Shown here one piece after another: positions 24,066 through 35,253 of a stretch of DNA of 64,000 nt (position 1 is its first letter; each line of letters begins with the position of its first letter). The stretch spans positions 248,001 through 312,000 of the forward strand of contig JADFUC010001925.1 of assembly GCA_019722365.1 (NCBI GenBank). Direction: 5' to 3'. This DNA comes from Lithospermum erythrorhizon. Lineage: Eukaryota > Streptophyta > Magnoliopsida > Boraginales > Boraginaceae. A model generated the notes under the pieces. That model saw only the letters and a list, made by a program, of their open reading frames with translations. It did not search any database and was not told the origin of the DNA. The position numbers were made by a program, and so were the translations under genes.

Positions 24066-26060
24066 ACATGCATGTAGAGTATGCGAGAGTTTGTAAATCC
24101 GGTCGGCATGCCATTGATTTTTTTAATAGCAAAAATCGATGGTCATCTAGTCATGCTTAAGCCACCAAAAGGGAACAAACAAAGATGATAATAATTGTCC
24201 AATGTTATTATTGATCTATTTGATCAAACTATATTTCATTTTTATATTTACCAAACAAAATTTACATTATGTCAATCGGTTTAGCTTAATATATAATGTT
24301 TTTATATAAAACAAATAGGTCATAATAAAATGAAATTACATAGTGGTATAATTTATTTCAAAAGTGATCGGAATGAGCAAAACAGGAAGTGCATGGAAGG
24401 TGGATCGAAAGTTCAAAACATTTCAATCCAATTTGGAGACATTCGTGTACAGTCAGTGACCCGAGTTTAGAAGAAATTATTGTTCCATCAATTTTAAAAA
24501 TTTCAGAATGTATCCTTCAAGTATAAATTTTTTCAGACAAAATATAGTAATTGATTCCCCAATAATAATAGGAATTCCTCTAAATAAATTTAATACTTTT
24601 AATTTTCCTTAATTTCATTTCAAACTCATCACTGCAGTACAATTTCATAAAAGTACATGGAAACGTGAATTATATTGAAAATGTTGGCTCACAATGGAAG
24701 ATTACTAATTTATCAAAAATGCTATCTTTTGTCCTAAACAATAAAAATAGAATAATGGACCATGTTGTCATGGTGTGGACTGTGGACTGTGGAGTAGTAG
24801 ACTTATGTTGACTGGCATGAGTTGGACCCTGTACTTCGAAAATGCAGCTGCTCATTTCAGACCAACTAACCCCTGACGACTTCCATATTGATAATTGAGA
24901 GTTTACTTCAATTTATTTATGTAGTTTTTTATTCCATTAATTTATGGCTGTGCTTTTTTTCCGCAAGGAAAAACTTGTTCATAGAATGTCATCTAGCTTC
25001 GAAGATAACTTGAGTGTGCCCTTCAAGATCAATCATTGCCTTGATTTGCCTAGAACTGCTTCATACATGAATTCGAATATGTTGTTTTGACCCTACATTA
25101 ATCTTATTTGATAGAAAATTTAGATGTCCAAAGTTTTGACATATAAATGTTTAGTAAGTAGCTACATTAATCTTATTCGATAGAAAGTTTAGATGTCCAA
25201 AGTTTTGACATATAAATGTTTAATAAGTAGCATCTAATGTATAATGCAGTTGAACCATACTATACCTGTCGCTAGGTTATTTTATCTGATAACCTTATAA
25301 AATTGTGATATAATAAATATCATAAAAGAAACTATGATAATTACTTCTAATGATATTAATATGAATAAAAATCAATTATGGTATTAGTGTGAAAAAAAAG
25401 TATAGAGTCATATTTAATGTCATAAGTGTGATTTTTTTTAATTGTACTTTAGGATTAACATAACATAAACAGTAAACTAAAACATAATGACTTAGGGGTT
25501 TTTGTTAAAAAAATTAAGAACTTAAACTTAAAAAATCTAGCACTTTTATTATTAAGTTTGTTTGTTAACTTATTATTTTAAGTACTGAATAAAATAAGAC
25601 CTTATCAAAATCCTTAAGAGATTTTTAAGTTAAAACTTAAGAGATTTTTAAGTTAAAATTCTTAACTTAATTTTCTCCTCTTAACCAAGTCAGAAGTGAT
25701 AAAGTCTAAATTTACATACTTCACCTCCCATAATTTTTTTCACATCACACTTATCGCTCCAAAATTATACATTTTTTATTTAGATGAGATCAAAATTGTT
25801 ATTATTATTATTATTATTATAAATTTATATTTAAGTATTTATCTACTCATATTTATTCTATTAATAATATTTTTATTATTTGTTTATCTTTTTTAGTATT
25901 TATTTAATATATGATGTATATGAAATAAGGTAGGGTCAAACCGGCATCACAATTCAATTTAAGTCTTTTTTTAATCCATTATTATAAAACAACTTTATAT
26001 ATTTAATATCTGGGATTCAGCTATAATTTAATTCCCGCTATTCAAGATTCAATCAGTATG
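24066..26060. other. AT-rich intergenic DNA with small repeats
   Basis: No gene. A 69-bp unit is tandemly duplicated at 25,093-25,161 and 25,162-25,230, beginning CTACATTAATCTTAT and ending TAATAAGTAG or TAGTAAGTAG. The stretch 25,505-25,720 is an inverted copy of 31,110-31,330. The stretch 25,380-25,500 is a direct, diverged copy of about 31,900-32,010. A TTA microsatellite lies near 25,798-25,820. Confidence 0.6.
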
Positions 26061-26660
26061 ATTTCCATTTTGTTATTTATTTTTTGTACTAGTGTTTTCG
26101 TCATCCAAGAAAATGAATGAAAACTAACTATAGGGTAGTTGAAGAAATGTGATAAACATAAAGATAGACAAACTAAAATGTAGAGAGGAATATGTGTGTG
26201 CGTGGATGTATAAGCAAAGCAAGTTCCTGAGGTGTGGTTAGGAAATTTAGGAGGTTATAGATGGAGGGGGAGGGGTACGTTGGATTGTAATGAATTTATT
26301 TATTTATTTATTTAAGAAGTTCTAATTAATAATGATAATATAAAAATAATTTAGTAGGTGAGAATTGAGAGTGTGATTTAGAAATGGGAGACGGTAGAAG
26401 GTGGAAGAAATTTGTGGGCATGGGTAGTCGTCCTTCAATTTTTGAAAAAAATTAATATGGGAGGCTATTATAGAGGGAGGTATGTTGTATTAGTTTATTT
26501 TTTTAATTATTTAATGAAGTTAACTCGTAATGATAATATTTAAATAAATGGTAGGTGAGAATATGAAATGCGGGGGATGGTGGTAGCAGGCGTCAAAATG
26601 TGGTTGGTTCAATGCTATTGTGGAGCATTGATTTGAGATATGTTAGAAAATTAAAATCTA
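26061..26660 (-). repeat. Two PAL-promoter-like blocks in inverted orientation
   Basis: The reverse complement of 26,440-26,660 matches the PAL promoter at 39,750-40,000: CTCACCTACCATTTATTT, ATTATCA, TTCATTAAATAATT, CTCCCTCTATAATAGCCTCC and CATATTAATT. The reverse complement of 26,080-26,430 matches again and extends into the PAL leader: CGTACCCCTCCC, TATAACCTCC, ACACCTCAGGAACTTGC and TCCTCTCTACATTTTAG. Homology fades before a PAL start codon and no PAL coding sequence follows. Confidence 0.75.
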
Positions 26661-26858
26661 TTTGATTTAAATTATATTAAGTTGTTTCATAACAGTTTGA
26701 ATAAAAAAAATTTAAATTGAGTTGAATTAATAATTTTGCATCTATCTTATTTTATTTATAATCTTTTAAATTTCATAAAATAATACTAAAATACATAAAT
26801 AAATACAATATATTTATTAAATGGTAAATAGTATTATATAATACTATAGTTCTCAGAA

Positions 26859-29160
26859 TGACACGCCCTGTGTCACGTCTCCGAGGTTAGAATCATCCAA
26901 ACTCAACACCGTAGTCACCAATTCGGATTGACGACTAAAATTTAAAAGACACCTGTCCAGAAATAACCTAATAAAACAAAATACATCTGAAAAGAACAGT
27001 TTTTAAGAAAATGATCCATCATGGTGTTTCCTAACCACACAACACAACCTATATACAACAATCGACCAAAGTACAAAATATCAACATACAACTCAGTCTA
27101 AAATCGAAATAACAACAAATAGAGGAATCCCGAACTACAATAAAAACAACTACAAAGACCGCGAGGGATTCATCGCAAACGCCCGCCTAAGGCACTATCA
27201 CTCGAACACTACAAACGCCGCAGAAGACCACCGTCACCGACACAATTAAAAATGTCACCTATAGCGAATAGTGTAAGCCGCTAAGCAAAGTGAGTACATA
27301 TCTCAAGAGTGGAAATTAACTCACACTCTCGCTAGTGTAATTAAAATAATTAGTTTCAAGATAGATAGATGAATATTACGCACGTTATACAACGAAGGCC
27401 ATAATGTATGTCATTAGTGAATTCATTATCAAAAACATAAATTTATAGGCTCGGCTAACCAACATAAACATTCGAGCAAGTGACAATAAAAATGATAATA
27501 ATACATTTCAAAGAAATCAATTACAATACGTCTAAATGAAATTCACGACTTACTCTATCAAATTAACACAATAAAGACATATCAATACTAAATCAACTAG
27601 ACCATCCAACTCCACAACTCGCTAACAACACTAGTACTAATTAAATTCACAATATCAACTCAATCAACTCAACATTCGAGCCCACAACTAAACAAAATTT
27701 CAATCAACTCAATATAACCGGATTTCTACAAATCTAATGCGCATATAATCAACCTCAACTCAGGAGAAACTTATACCCGCCGACATAAGCAACAACACTC
27801 TCGTGAACAAGGTAACGAGGCAAAATACCACACTTATACCGAGTATAAGGCAAATAATCGAATAATACAACTCCAACATACATCATCAACTCATACAACC
27901 TATCTACGCCCAACCCAATCCAACGTTCACCCTAACATCAAAAACAACTAAACAAATTAAAACCAACTTATCCTAATACGACTCAACTTCACCTCAAAAC
28001 GCCTAATGACTCACAAAACAACATACAATCCATATCCAACAGTAATTCATATTCAACCATAATCAACACAAAAATATACATACATATATACATTCACAAT
28101 TTGGTACAAGCACTTACACCCGTGGAAATAATACTCACCTTGGCTAGCAATGGCACATATGCCTCGCCTATTTAGTCCACGGCTCTTCCCACGCTCTACG
28201 CCATCCGTAAAACACTGAACAATCGCAATTACAACCATTACTATTTTAACTCCGATTTTTAATTCAATTTCCTAACTTTTTTCAACCGCATTTTAGTTGC
28301 TACAAATTGCCAACTTAAGTATATAGATTACTAATCGTGTTTAGGCCATTACCAAAATGACTTAATTTCAACCATCCCGAATTAAGCCCCATAATCGCCA
28401 ACACCTTAACCAAAATACTAAATTATTTTAAACCAATTTTAATCAACCTAGAAATCATTTCAACTAATTTTATCCCCTTTTATAACAATCTTTAATCAAA
28501 CCTCAAAATACTACTCACTTTACCCAACTCAAATCAACATACCCTACTAATCCACATAAAAATCAAAACTTATACTAAAAATAACTATATTAAAGTTCAA
28601 TAACATCATAATAAATTTAAAGGAATATGGGAAAACTCAACAAGCCAATCCTCAAAATCAACACATTAAACCCTAAAAATCGATTATAATCACCTCAAAT
28701 CACTTAATCCAAGCTTAGATGAAACCTTTATACCATTTAAAGTCCCAAAACTCAAAGTCAACTCAAGTCACAAAAGTCAAACTTTCAAGATTGTCAACTA
28801 TTTCTCAAAATGATTAGATTTGAAGATTAAAAACATACCTTTGATAATCAAGAGATGAGGAACAAGATTATGGAGCTAATTTCAACAAGATTCCACCAAG
28901 AAAATGAAAAAAATCAAGGTAGGGGGAAAGATAGGGTTTCATTTCGTATATGAGAAAATGAATAAAGTGAGTTTGACGGTGACGATGAAGAGCGGAAATG
29001 AGGATTGGCATATTTAGAAAAAACGTTAAGTTTCGCTTGGTTTCATGTTTGAAAACTCGCCTCGCTTAACAACAACACCCACTGAACATACACTTATTTT
29101 TACCCAAACAATATTAAATGACACATACTAATCCAAGTATTTCAAGTTCGGGGTGATTAA
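26859..29160 (+). mobile_element. Probable solo LTR (Gypsy-like) or non-coding LTR derivative
   Basis: The stretch opens TGTCACGTCTCCGAGG (26,871, with a short TGACACGCCCTG repeat just before) and ends near TTCAAGTTCGGGGTGATTA. This is the style of the long LTRs of plant chromovirus Gypsy elements (TGTCAC...TCGGGGTG). It is about 2.3 kb, contains no open frame with a domain, and its base composition (C/A-rich on the plus strand) differs from the AT-rich flanks. Imperfect ~60-bp direct repeats flank it at 26,780-26,848 and 29,182-29,235. Confidence 0.5.
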
Positions 29161-29279
29161 CCGCCAATTAGCATTATTTATATAATACTAAATACATAAA
29201 TAAATAATAAATATTATTTATTGAACGGTAAATAGGTCCATATATAAATATGACTATAGAACTAAAAATATAAATTTTG

Positions 29280-29481
29280 TTATAATATTTGTTAGTAATA
29301 ATGATTATTATTATTATTATATAGTAATAATAACTATAACAATAATAACTATTATAATTTATTATTATTATAATAATTATAATTATATTAAAAATATTAT
29401 TTATAGTTTTAATAATATTAATAATAGTAATTACAATAATAATATAATAATAATGATAATGATAACAACAACAACAACAAC

Positions 29482-29527
<46 letters not shown>

Positions 29528-29546
29528 GTGATAATAATAATAATAA
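29280..29546. repeat. AAT/ATT-rich microsatellite tract
   Basis: Long runs of TAA, ATT and CAA trinucleotides, ending in an (AAT)n array that was the insertion target of the element that follows. Confidence 0.9.
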
Positions 29547-29829
29547 GGCTAATTGGCCGGGTTGCCCCCGAACTATCGATTAATTTTCGCCAGATCCTCG
29601 AACCATTGGGCTCTTTCTCTGGCCACAGTTCTATACTTCATTGTTTTTCTATCATGGTCCCTCGGACCCGCTTTTTTACCAACACGAGGGTAAAAAAAGT
29701 AACGCATAATTATTAGATTTGCAGGCCTATTTTAAAATAATTTAACATGCGCATTTTATAATACTAAAAATTATAAAATTTTCAATTTTGCACCCTTTCT
29801 TCTCCAACCCACCACACTTCCACCCTCAA

Positions 29830-29964
29830 CCCACGTCCTCCAGCAGCTCCAACACAGATCTGCAAATCCGGTGTCCCACGTCCTCCAGCAGCTCCAACAC
29901 AGATCTATAACTCCGGCAACCCACGTCCTCCAGTAGCTCCAGCACAGATCGGAGCTACGGCAGC
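29830..29964. repeat. Three tandem 45-bp units
   Basis: Units at 29,830-29,874, 29,875-29,919 and 29,920-29,964 each begin CCCACGTCCTCCAG and contain AGCTCCA-CACAGATC. They lie inside the Pack-type element. The repeat keeps minus-strand frames open, which explains the ~86-codon frame there. Confidence 0.92.
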
Positions 29965-30011
29965 AGCTACCTCCTCCAACAAACTCAGCACCTCCAACGA
30001 ACAGAGGCGGA

Positions 30012-30400
30012 AATTCACATACCTCCGCCACCCCTTGTGGCCATTGCCGCCAATTTCTTCAAGAACTCTGCCACTCCGCCGCCCTCAAAATTTGTATAAA
30101 TTCTGACGAGAATTTGGAGGAGAATTTGGAGTTTAAGAAGTTGGTTGAATTGTTGAGTAACCCAGTTGGGCCTTTTGATCTTTTGGATGAGAAAAGTCCT
30201 TTGCTTCTTGAGGAAAAGAGTAATGGGTTAATGGTTTCGAAATGAGTTTTTATCAAATGGGGTTGATAATGAATAAACAAATTGATTTTTATTCGAATAG
30301 TTGATGAGGCATTGAAGGCTGCTAACAATTCACATGCTCCATATAGTGGATGTCCGTCAGGGGTGGCATTGATGGATTGAGATGGGAATGTGTATACCAG
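30012..30400 (+). pseudogene. Captured cytidine deaminase (CDA1-type) fragment
   Basis: The plus frame from 30,012 reads TPCGHCRQFLQEL at about 30,030-30,068. This is the zinc-binding PCxxC segment of the plant and E. coli-type cytidine deaminases. It continues through the linker into the second CDA-like domain with NPVGPFDLLDEKSPLLLEE, up to a TGA at 30,243. After a short out-of-frame stretch with several stops, the reading resumes at 30,300 with VDEALKAANNSHAPYSGCPS, a hallmark of the C-terminal domain, and stops at TGA 30,378, where the frame would otherwise read on as DGNVYTS. Homology ends near 30,400. The first part of the protein, with the catalytic His/Glu (HAEQ motif), is absent, so no active enzyme is encoded. 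Cytidine deaminase converts cytidine to uridine in pyrimidine salvage. The parent gene is not in this window. Confidence 0.85.
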
Positions 30401-31038
30401 CTTCCACAAGTTCCGATCTAGTCTTGCGAGTTCCAACAGCTTCCCCTCCGTCGATCTGCTACTCCGGCGATCCAAGGCGGAGCAGCTCTGAACTCCGGCG
30501 AATTTGAAGGAACAACTACCCCACGAACCAACTACTCCTTTTTAGCGATTCCTCGCGACTTAACGATCCTTTCTGCCTCTGGCGAATGCAAATACATCAC
30601 AATCAAAAGTGTGGTGGCGTGGGGTGGGGAAAGATAAAGTCTGGGGCAAAGTGGGGGTGGGGGTGGGGAAAGATAAAGTTCTGGGCAAAGTTTGATAAAA
30701 TGCAGAGTGCTGGCTGAAAGAAAAAATTCAAGTGCTTATTTAATTAAGAAATATTTTAAATGCGCTTCTATATTTCACAGAATAAGCAGTGAAGTTTTTA
30801 AAAACAATATACACATGTAATAGTGAACTTAGACGGGCAAATGATTATTTTGTCCTTACTAAAATATCCTGACCATTACATTTCAAAATAAGTGGGGGCA
30901 ATATAGTCATTTCTAGGCTCAGGACTACAGTAAACAACAATAAGATAAAGCGACCATAATGTGTTATTAACCTGATAGCTTTAAGGATCTAACTAAAAAA
31001 TTAACTGGAATGTCTATGGGCAAATCAGCCAATTGGCC

Positions 31039-32299
31039 TAATAATAATAATAATAATAAATTTGACTTTATCTAAATAAAAATATGTAATTTTGGAGGGA
31101 TGCTAGCATTTAGAAGAAAATTACGCTGAGAAGATGTAAATTCCTTGACTTTTTCATTTTTTATCGTTAAGAGAAAAAAATTAAGTTAATAATTTTAACT
31201 TAAAATCTCTTAAGGATTTTTATGGGGTATTTTTATTTATTCAAAGATTTAGAATAAGCATTAATAAACAAACTTAATAAAAAAAGTGTTGAATTGATTA
31301 AATTTAAGTTCTTAAAATATTTTTTATTTCTTAACTATAAAAAAAATAATGACTTCAATGTATAATTACATCCATGTATAATTGAGTCCTTAGTTGAAAT
31401 TAATATTTCAGTAATAATTTTAATTTAATCTTTCAATATTGTTATTTTATCATTTAATATTTTATATTGTGTCCTAAAATAGATGGCCATGATGAAGTTG
31501 GCATCGCCTTTGATGATAGACAATCGTGGTGTATAAGGAGGATTATTATGGTTGTGAGAGGTGGTGGGGGTTGAATATTTTAATCTTATTTTATTATAAA
31601 TTTGTACCCAATTATTAGTTAAAACATAAAAAGTTGTAAATCTGCTATTGCCTGCGGTTGGTTAGTATGAGATTTGCCCAAAGCTGTTTTATGAGTAAAT
31701 TTGAACTCAGTGGCCCAAATGCACTTTACCACTCACGGACTAAACTGGCATGGTGTCACTATCGATCAAAGGCAACTTGGTGCCACTTTCTGGGACCATT
31801 TCGACAATTCGTTAGATATTCTTTCAATCTTTTTTGAGGTTCAATTATATGATCGAGAAAATTAAACCATTTACAATGAAAAAATTATTATATATTGGTG
31901 TTAAAAGAAAGTACAAAGTCATATATAATGTCATAAGTTATATATTTTTTTTTGAGTTAAAAACTAATATAACCTAACATTGAACTTATATTAACATGTA
32001 ATGACTTTAGTTTGTATTTAATTTTACATATATTTATGGAGTCTATTAATTAAAACTATGTTGTATTAATAATGTTGTTAATTTATTTTAACTTTACTTT
32101 TGAGTTTTGATCCTTATAAATTCACAATTTATAAAAAATTAATGCTTAGTTATTGAGTATTATATATAAATTTATCTTAAGATATAATTAAAGAAATAAT
32201 TTCATAATGCATACTTATTGAGTATTAGATATAAATTTATCTTAAGATAAAATTAAAGAAATAATTTCATAATGCATACTTCATGTAACTCTTAGAGTT
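31039..32299. other. AT-rich intergenic DNA with dispersed repeat copies
   Basis: No gene. 31,110-31,330 is the inverted partner of 25,505-25,720 (shared AAATCCTTAAGAGATTTT and AAGTTTGTTT). A ~66-bp unit with TTTATCTTAAGATA and AATAATTTCATAATGCATAC is tandemly duplicated at about 32,150-32,280. Confidence 0.55.
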
Positions 32300-33429
32300 G
32301 GTCTTTAACTCTAATTTATTGACTCTCATTATTTCTCAAGTTATTTGTTTACTCTCATTATTTTAAAAATAGTTATTATTAATTGTCATTACTATCAATT
32401 ATTATAGGTTTTAAATCCAAAAGTTATTTTCAATAAATATTGAATCTTATTGGACTATTTATAATTATTTTAACTCTCAACTTATGTTACAATCAAATTT
32501 TTAAATCTCATAAATATTTCATTATTATTGTAGCTTTTAAGGAAAAATATTTTTTTAAATCATATTATTTTATTGACTCTCATTATTTAATCTTGTGATT
32601 AATGGATTTTTCTAGAGCTAATAATTATTTTAATAAGTATTGAATCTTTTCATAATTATTAGGTATTTTGTACTTTATTTAAATGATTCTTAACTATAAT
32701 TTTTTAACTATTTTATTTTTCAGCAATCACTATTTTTTAAAATCATCATTATTGTGATTTTTCATAATTAATAATAACTTCTTTGTAAATAGTTTTGTGA
32801 AAAAAAAAATTAATATATGCTTTGTAATTAGTTTCATGTGTGAGGGACTATTTAGTCTTCACAAAAAAGAAAACATATGACAAATCATATTCACACATTT
32901 AGAAGTAATATTGATATAGTCGTTGGGCTAAGCTTTTTTTTTTTAACTTATAAGTGACAATGCAACTTATAAGTAAGTCACTTGTAAGTTGTCAAATTTG
33001 TTTTGACTTGTTTGGCTAACATATCTTATAATGAGAATTTTTTCTACATGTTTGGATAATAATAACTTATAAGTTGAAAGTGAATCTTTTTGAGTTGTAA
33101 AAAGGGTAAAATTACTTATAAAGACATTTCATTATCTTTATCATATAAATAAATTAGTAATTTAATATTAAAATATTAAAAATAATTATAACTAAAAAAT
33201 ATATTTTATGACTAAGTCAACATAGAAGTTAAATATTTGTAATGAAGGTAAAATGGGTAAATGGCTTATAATGAAGTTTAAATGAGGTATAAAGTTACAT
33301 ATTTATATTTGAGGGGTAATGAAGTAAATTATCAAGTCAAATTAAAAAATAAGATTGAGAAAAAGTTAGAAAAAAAGTTAGGATTTGCTACTTTTTTATT
33401 TAACTTGTAAGTTACTTTCAACTTATAAG

Positions 33430-33829
33430 AGGGTGTTTGGCTAAGCTTATTTTTTGTCAAAATCAACTTATAAGTTGATTTGCGCAAAAAGAAGTGTTTA
33501 AGTAACAATTTCAAACCACGACTTATAAGTTGAAAATAAAAAAGTAACAGTTATCAACTTTTTTCCACTTTTTTCTCCAAACTTATGTTTTATTTCTCGA
33601 CTCAGCACTTACTACATTATCTCATATATTTTAAATATAGAAAAGGATATAAATGAGCATGTCACATAAACTTATTTTGTTAATCAGATACAACTCTATA
33701 AGTTACATTAGTCAAACATGTCATTATTTTACTATCACTTTATAAATTGTTCACCTATAAACTAATTATAAGTTGCATTGCCATTATAAGTTGTCACTTG
33801 TTGAAAAAATAGTTTAGCCAAACTACCCT
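33430..33829. mobile_element. MITE, hAT-like, ~400 bp
   Basis: Terminal inverted repeats are AGGGTGTTTGGCTAAGCT (left) and AGGGTAGTTTGGCTAAACT (reverse complement of the right end). The interior is rich in CAACTTATAAGTTG-type palindromes and has no coding capacity. Confidence 0.75.
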
Positions 33830-33852
33830 ATATCATATCTATGACTCCTAAG

Positions 33853-34516
33853 GAGAGTGTTTGGCTAAGCTTCTTTTTTTTTTTGGTCAAAATCAATTTA
33901 TAAGTTGATTTGGCTAAAATGACATGTTTGGATAACGGCGTTCGCTGTTTTCATTTTTTCTAAGTTACAATGCAACTTATAACAGGGACACTTATGTTTG
34001 CAAATTGTTTTTGACTTGTTTAGCTAACATAACTTATAAGTTAATATAGAATCTTTTTGAGTTGTAGAAAAAGTAAAATGACTTATAGGGACATCTCATT
34101 AATATATCACTTTTTTTTAATTTTTATGATATAAATAAATTAGTAATTTAATATTTAAAAGAATAAAATAATTATAACCACAAATTATATTTTATGATTC
34201 AAAATATATTATTATTACTTTTTTATTTTTTCAATAAAGAGTAAAATACTAAAAAGTTGGTATAAATAAAAATTGTATCTTTATGACTATTAAATGAAGG
34301 ATAAATAAGATATAAAGTTAAATATTGAGGAGTAATTAAGTAAATTACTTGGTCAAACAAACTTATAAGTTGGAACAAAAAAAGTTGTTGGAAAAACAGT
34401 TAGAATTTATTACTTTTTTATGGTGGTTAGCCAAACATTTTTTCTATTTTTTTTTTTTTTACCAAATTAACTTATAAATTAATTTTGATAAAAAATAAGT
34501 TTAACCAAACAGCCTC
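33853..34516. mobile_element. MITE of the same family, ~660 bp
   Basis: The left end reads GAGAGTGTTTGGCTAAGCTT. The reverse complement of the right end reads GAGGCTGTTTGGTTAAACTT. It is non-coding, with internal CTTATAAGTT palindromes. A further partial relative starts near 32,924 (GTTGGGCTAAGCTT). Confidence 0.7.
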
Positions 34517-34944
34517 AACATGTATTTAATGTCAGACTATGTGAATATGTTTGTAGCATATGTTAAGTTAGATGTCAAACTAATATACAGTACAGAGTAA
34601 ATGGGAGTAGGTAGGTTTGGTGTTAATTTGAGGAGAGGAATGTTGGGTCAAGTCAAAGTTTGGACTTCTGAATTCCTTTAACGTTCATCTTTTATCTTTA
34701 AAAAATTATATTTAATTAATAAGTTTTTTTTAAGTGATTATATGTAACGAAGATCCAAATCATCCCCCATTGAATATATTAATATTATAATAAGATAACT
34801 AACAAAAACATAAAATACACATAAAACAGTTTAACTTCATCAATGATCTTGGCATTTTACCCTTTAAAATACCAAAAATATAATGGCGTCCTATAGTTTA
34901 TGTTACATATTCAAAGATACCAATCCAAGTTGCATAAAGTATAG

Positions 34945-35253
34945 ATGCCCAATTTTAACGTCACCTACCATAATATTTCACCACAATGCAATCATCCCGT
35001 CAAACATATCCCAAATCAATGGTCCACAATAACATTTAATCAACCCCATTTTAACATCTGCTACCACCATTCCCCACATTTCAATATTCTCACCTACCAT
35101 TTAATTTAATATTATCATTATCAGTTAACTTCATTAAATAATTCAAAAACCAAATAAATTTATTAAGATAGATCTAAATCTAATATCTTCTGAATCCATC
35201 TCGATACTCTGGGATCCATCTCAATAAAATTTAACCTACCCACTCCCTATATA
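34945..35253 (+). repeat. PAL-promoter-like block, direct orientation, no gene attached
   Basis: It matches 39,705-39,968 over its full length: TTTTAACGTCACCTACCATA, AATATTTCACCA, CATCC-GTCAAACATAT-CC, ATTCTCACCTACCATTTA, TTCATTAAATAATT and AACCTACCCACTCCCTATATAT. Two ACCTACC (AC-I) elements lie at 35,092 and 35,234. Homology ends at the TATA position and unrelated sequence follows. Confidence 0.8.

Larger units (their letters stand above)
29547..31038 (+). mobile_element. Pack-type TIR transposon (Pack-MULE-like) with captured cytidine deaminase sequence
   Basis: The left end reads GGCTAATTGGCCGGGTTGCC. The reverse complement of the right end reads GGCCAATTGGCTGATTTGCC. Similarity continues for about 60 bases (a shared TTAATTTT and AGATCCT). 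TAATAATAA occurs directly on both sides (29,538-29,546 and 31,039-31,047), fitting a 9-bp target duplication. Because the target is an AAT array, a 3-bp TAA duplication (Harbinger type) cannot be excluded. The element has no transposase. It carries a cytidine deaminase fragment, a 45-bp tandem repeat and GC-rich segments that look like other captured host DNA (for example 30,400-30,600). Confidence 0.75.

Noticed and set aside
29453..29716. 87-codon plus frame with poly-Ile
   Set aside because: Product of the AAT repeat running into the Pack-type element end.
29771..30031. Minus-strand frame with repeated CWSCWRTW-like motifs
   Set aside because: The repetition comes from the 45-bp DNA tandem array. 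No known protein family, and the captured gene reads on the other strand.
30059..30475. 138-codon minus-strand frame
   Set aside because: Antisense to the captured cytidine deaminase fragment, which has clear homology on the plus strand.
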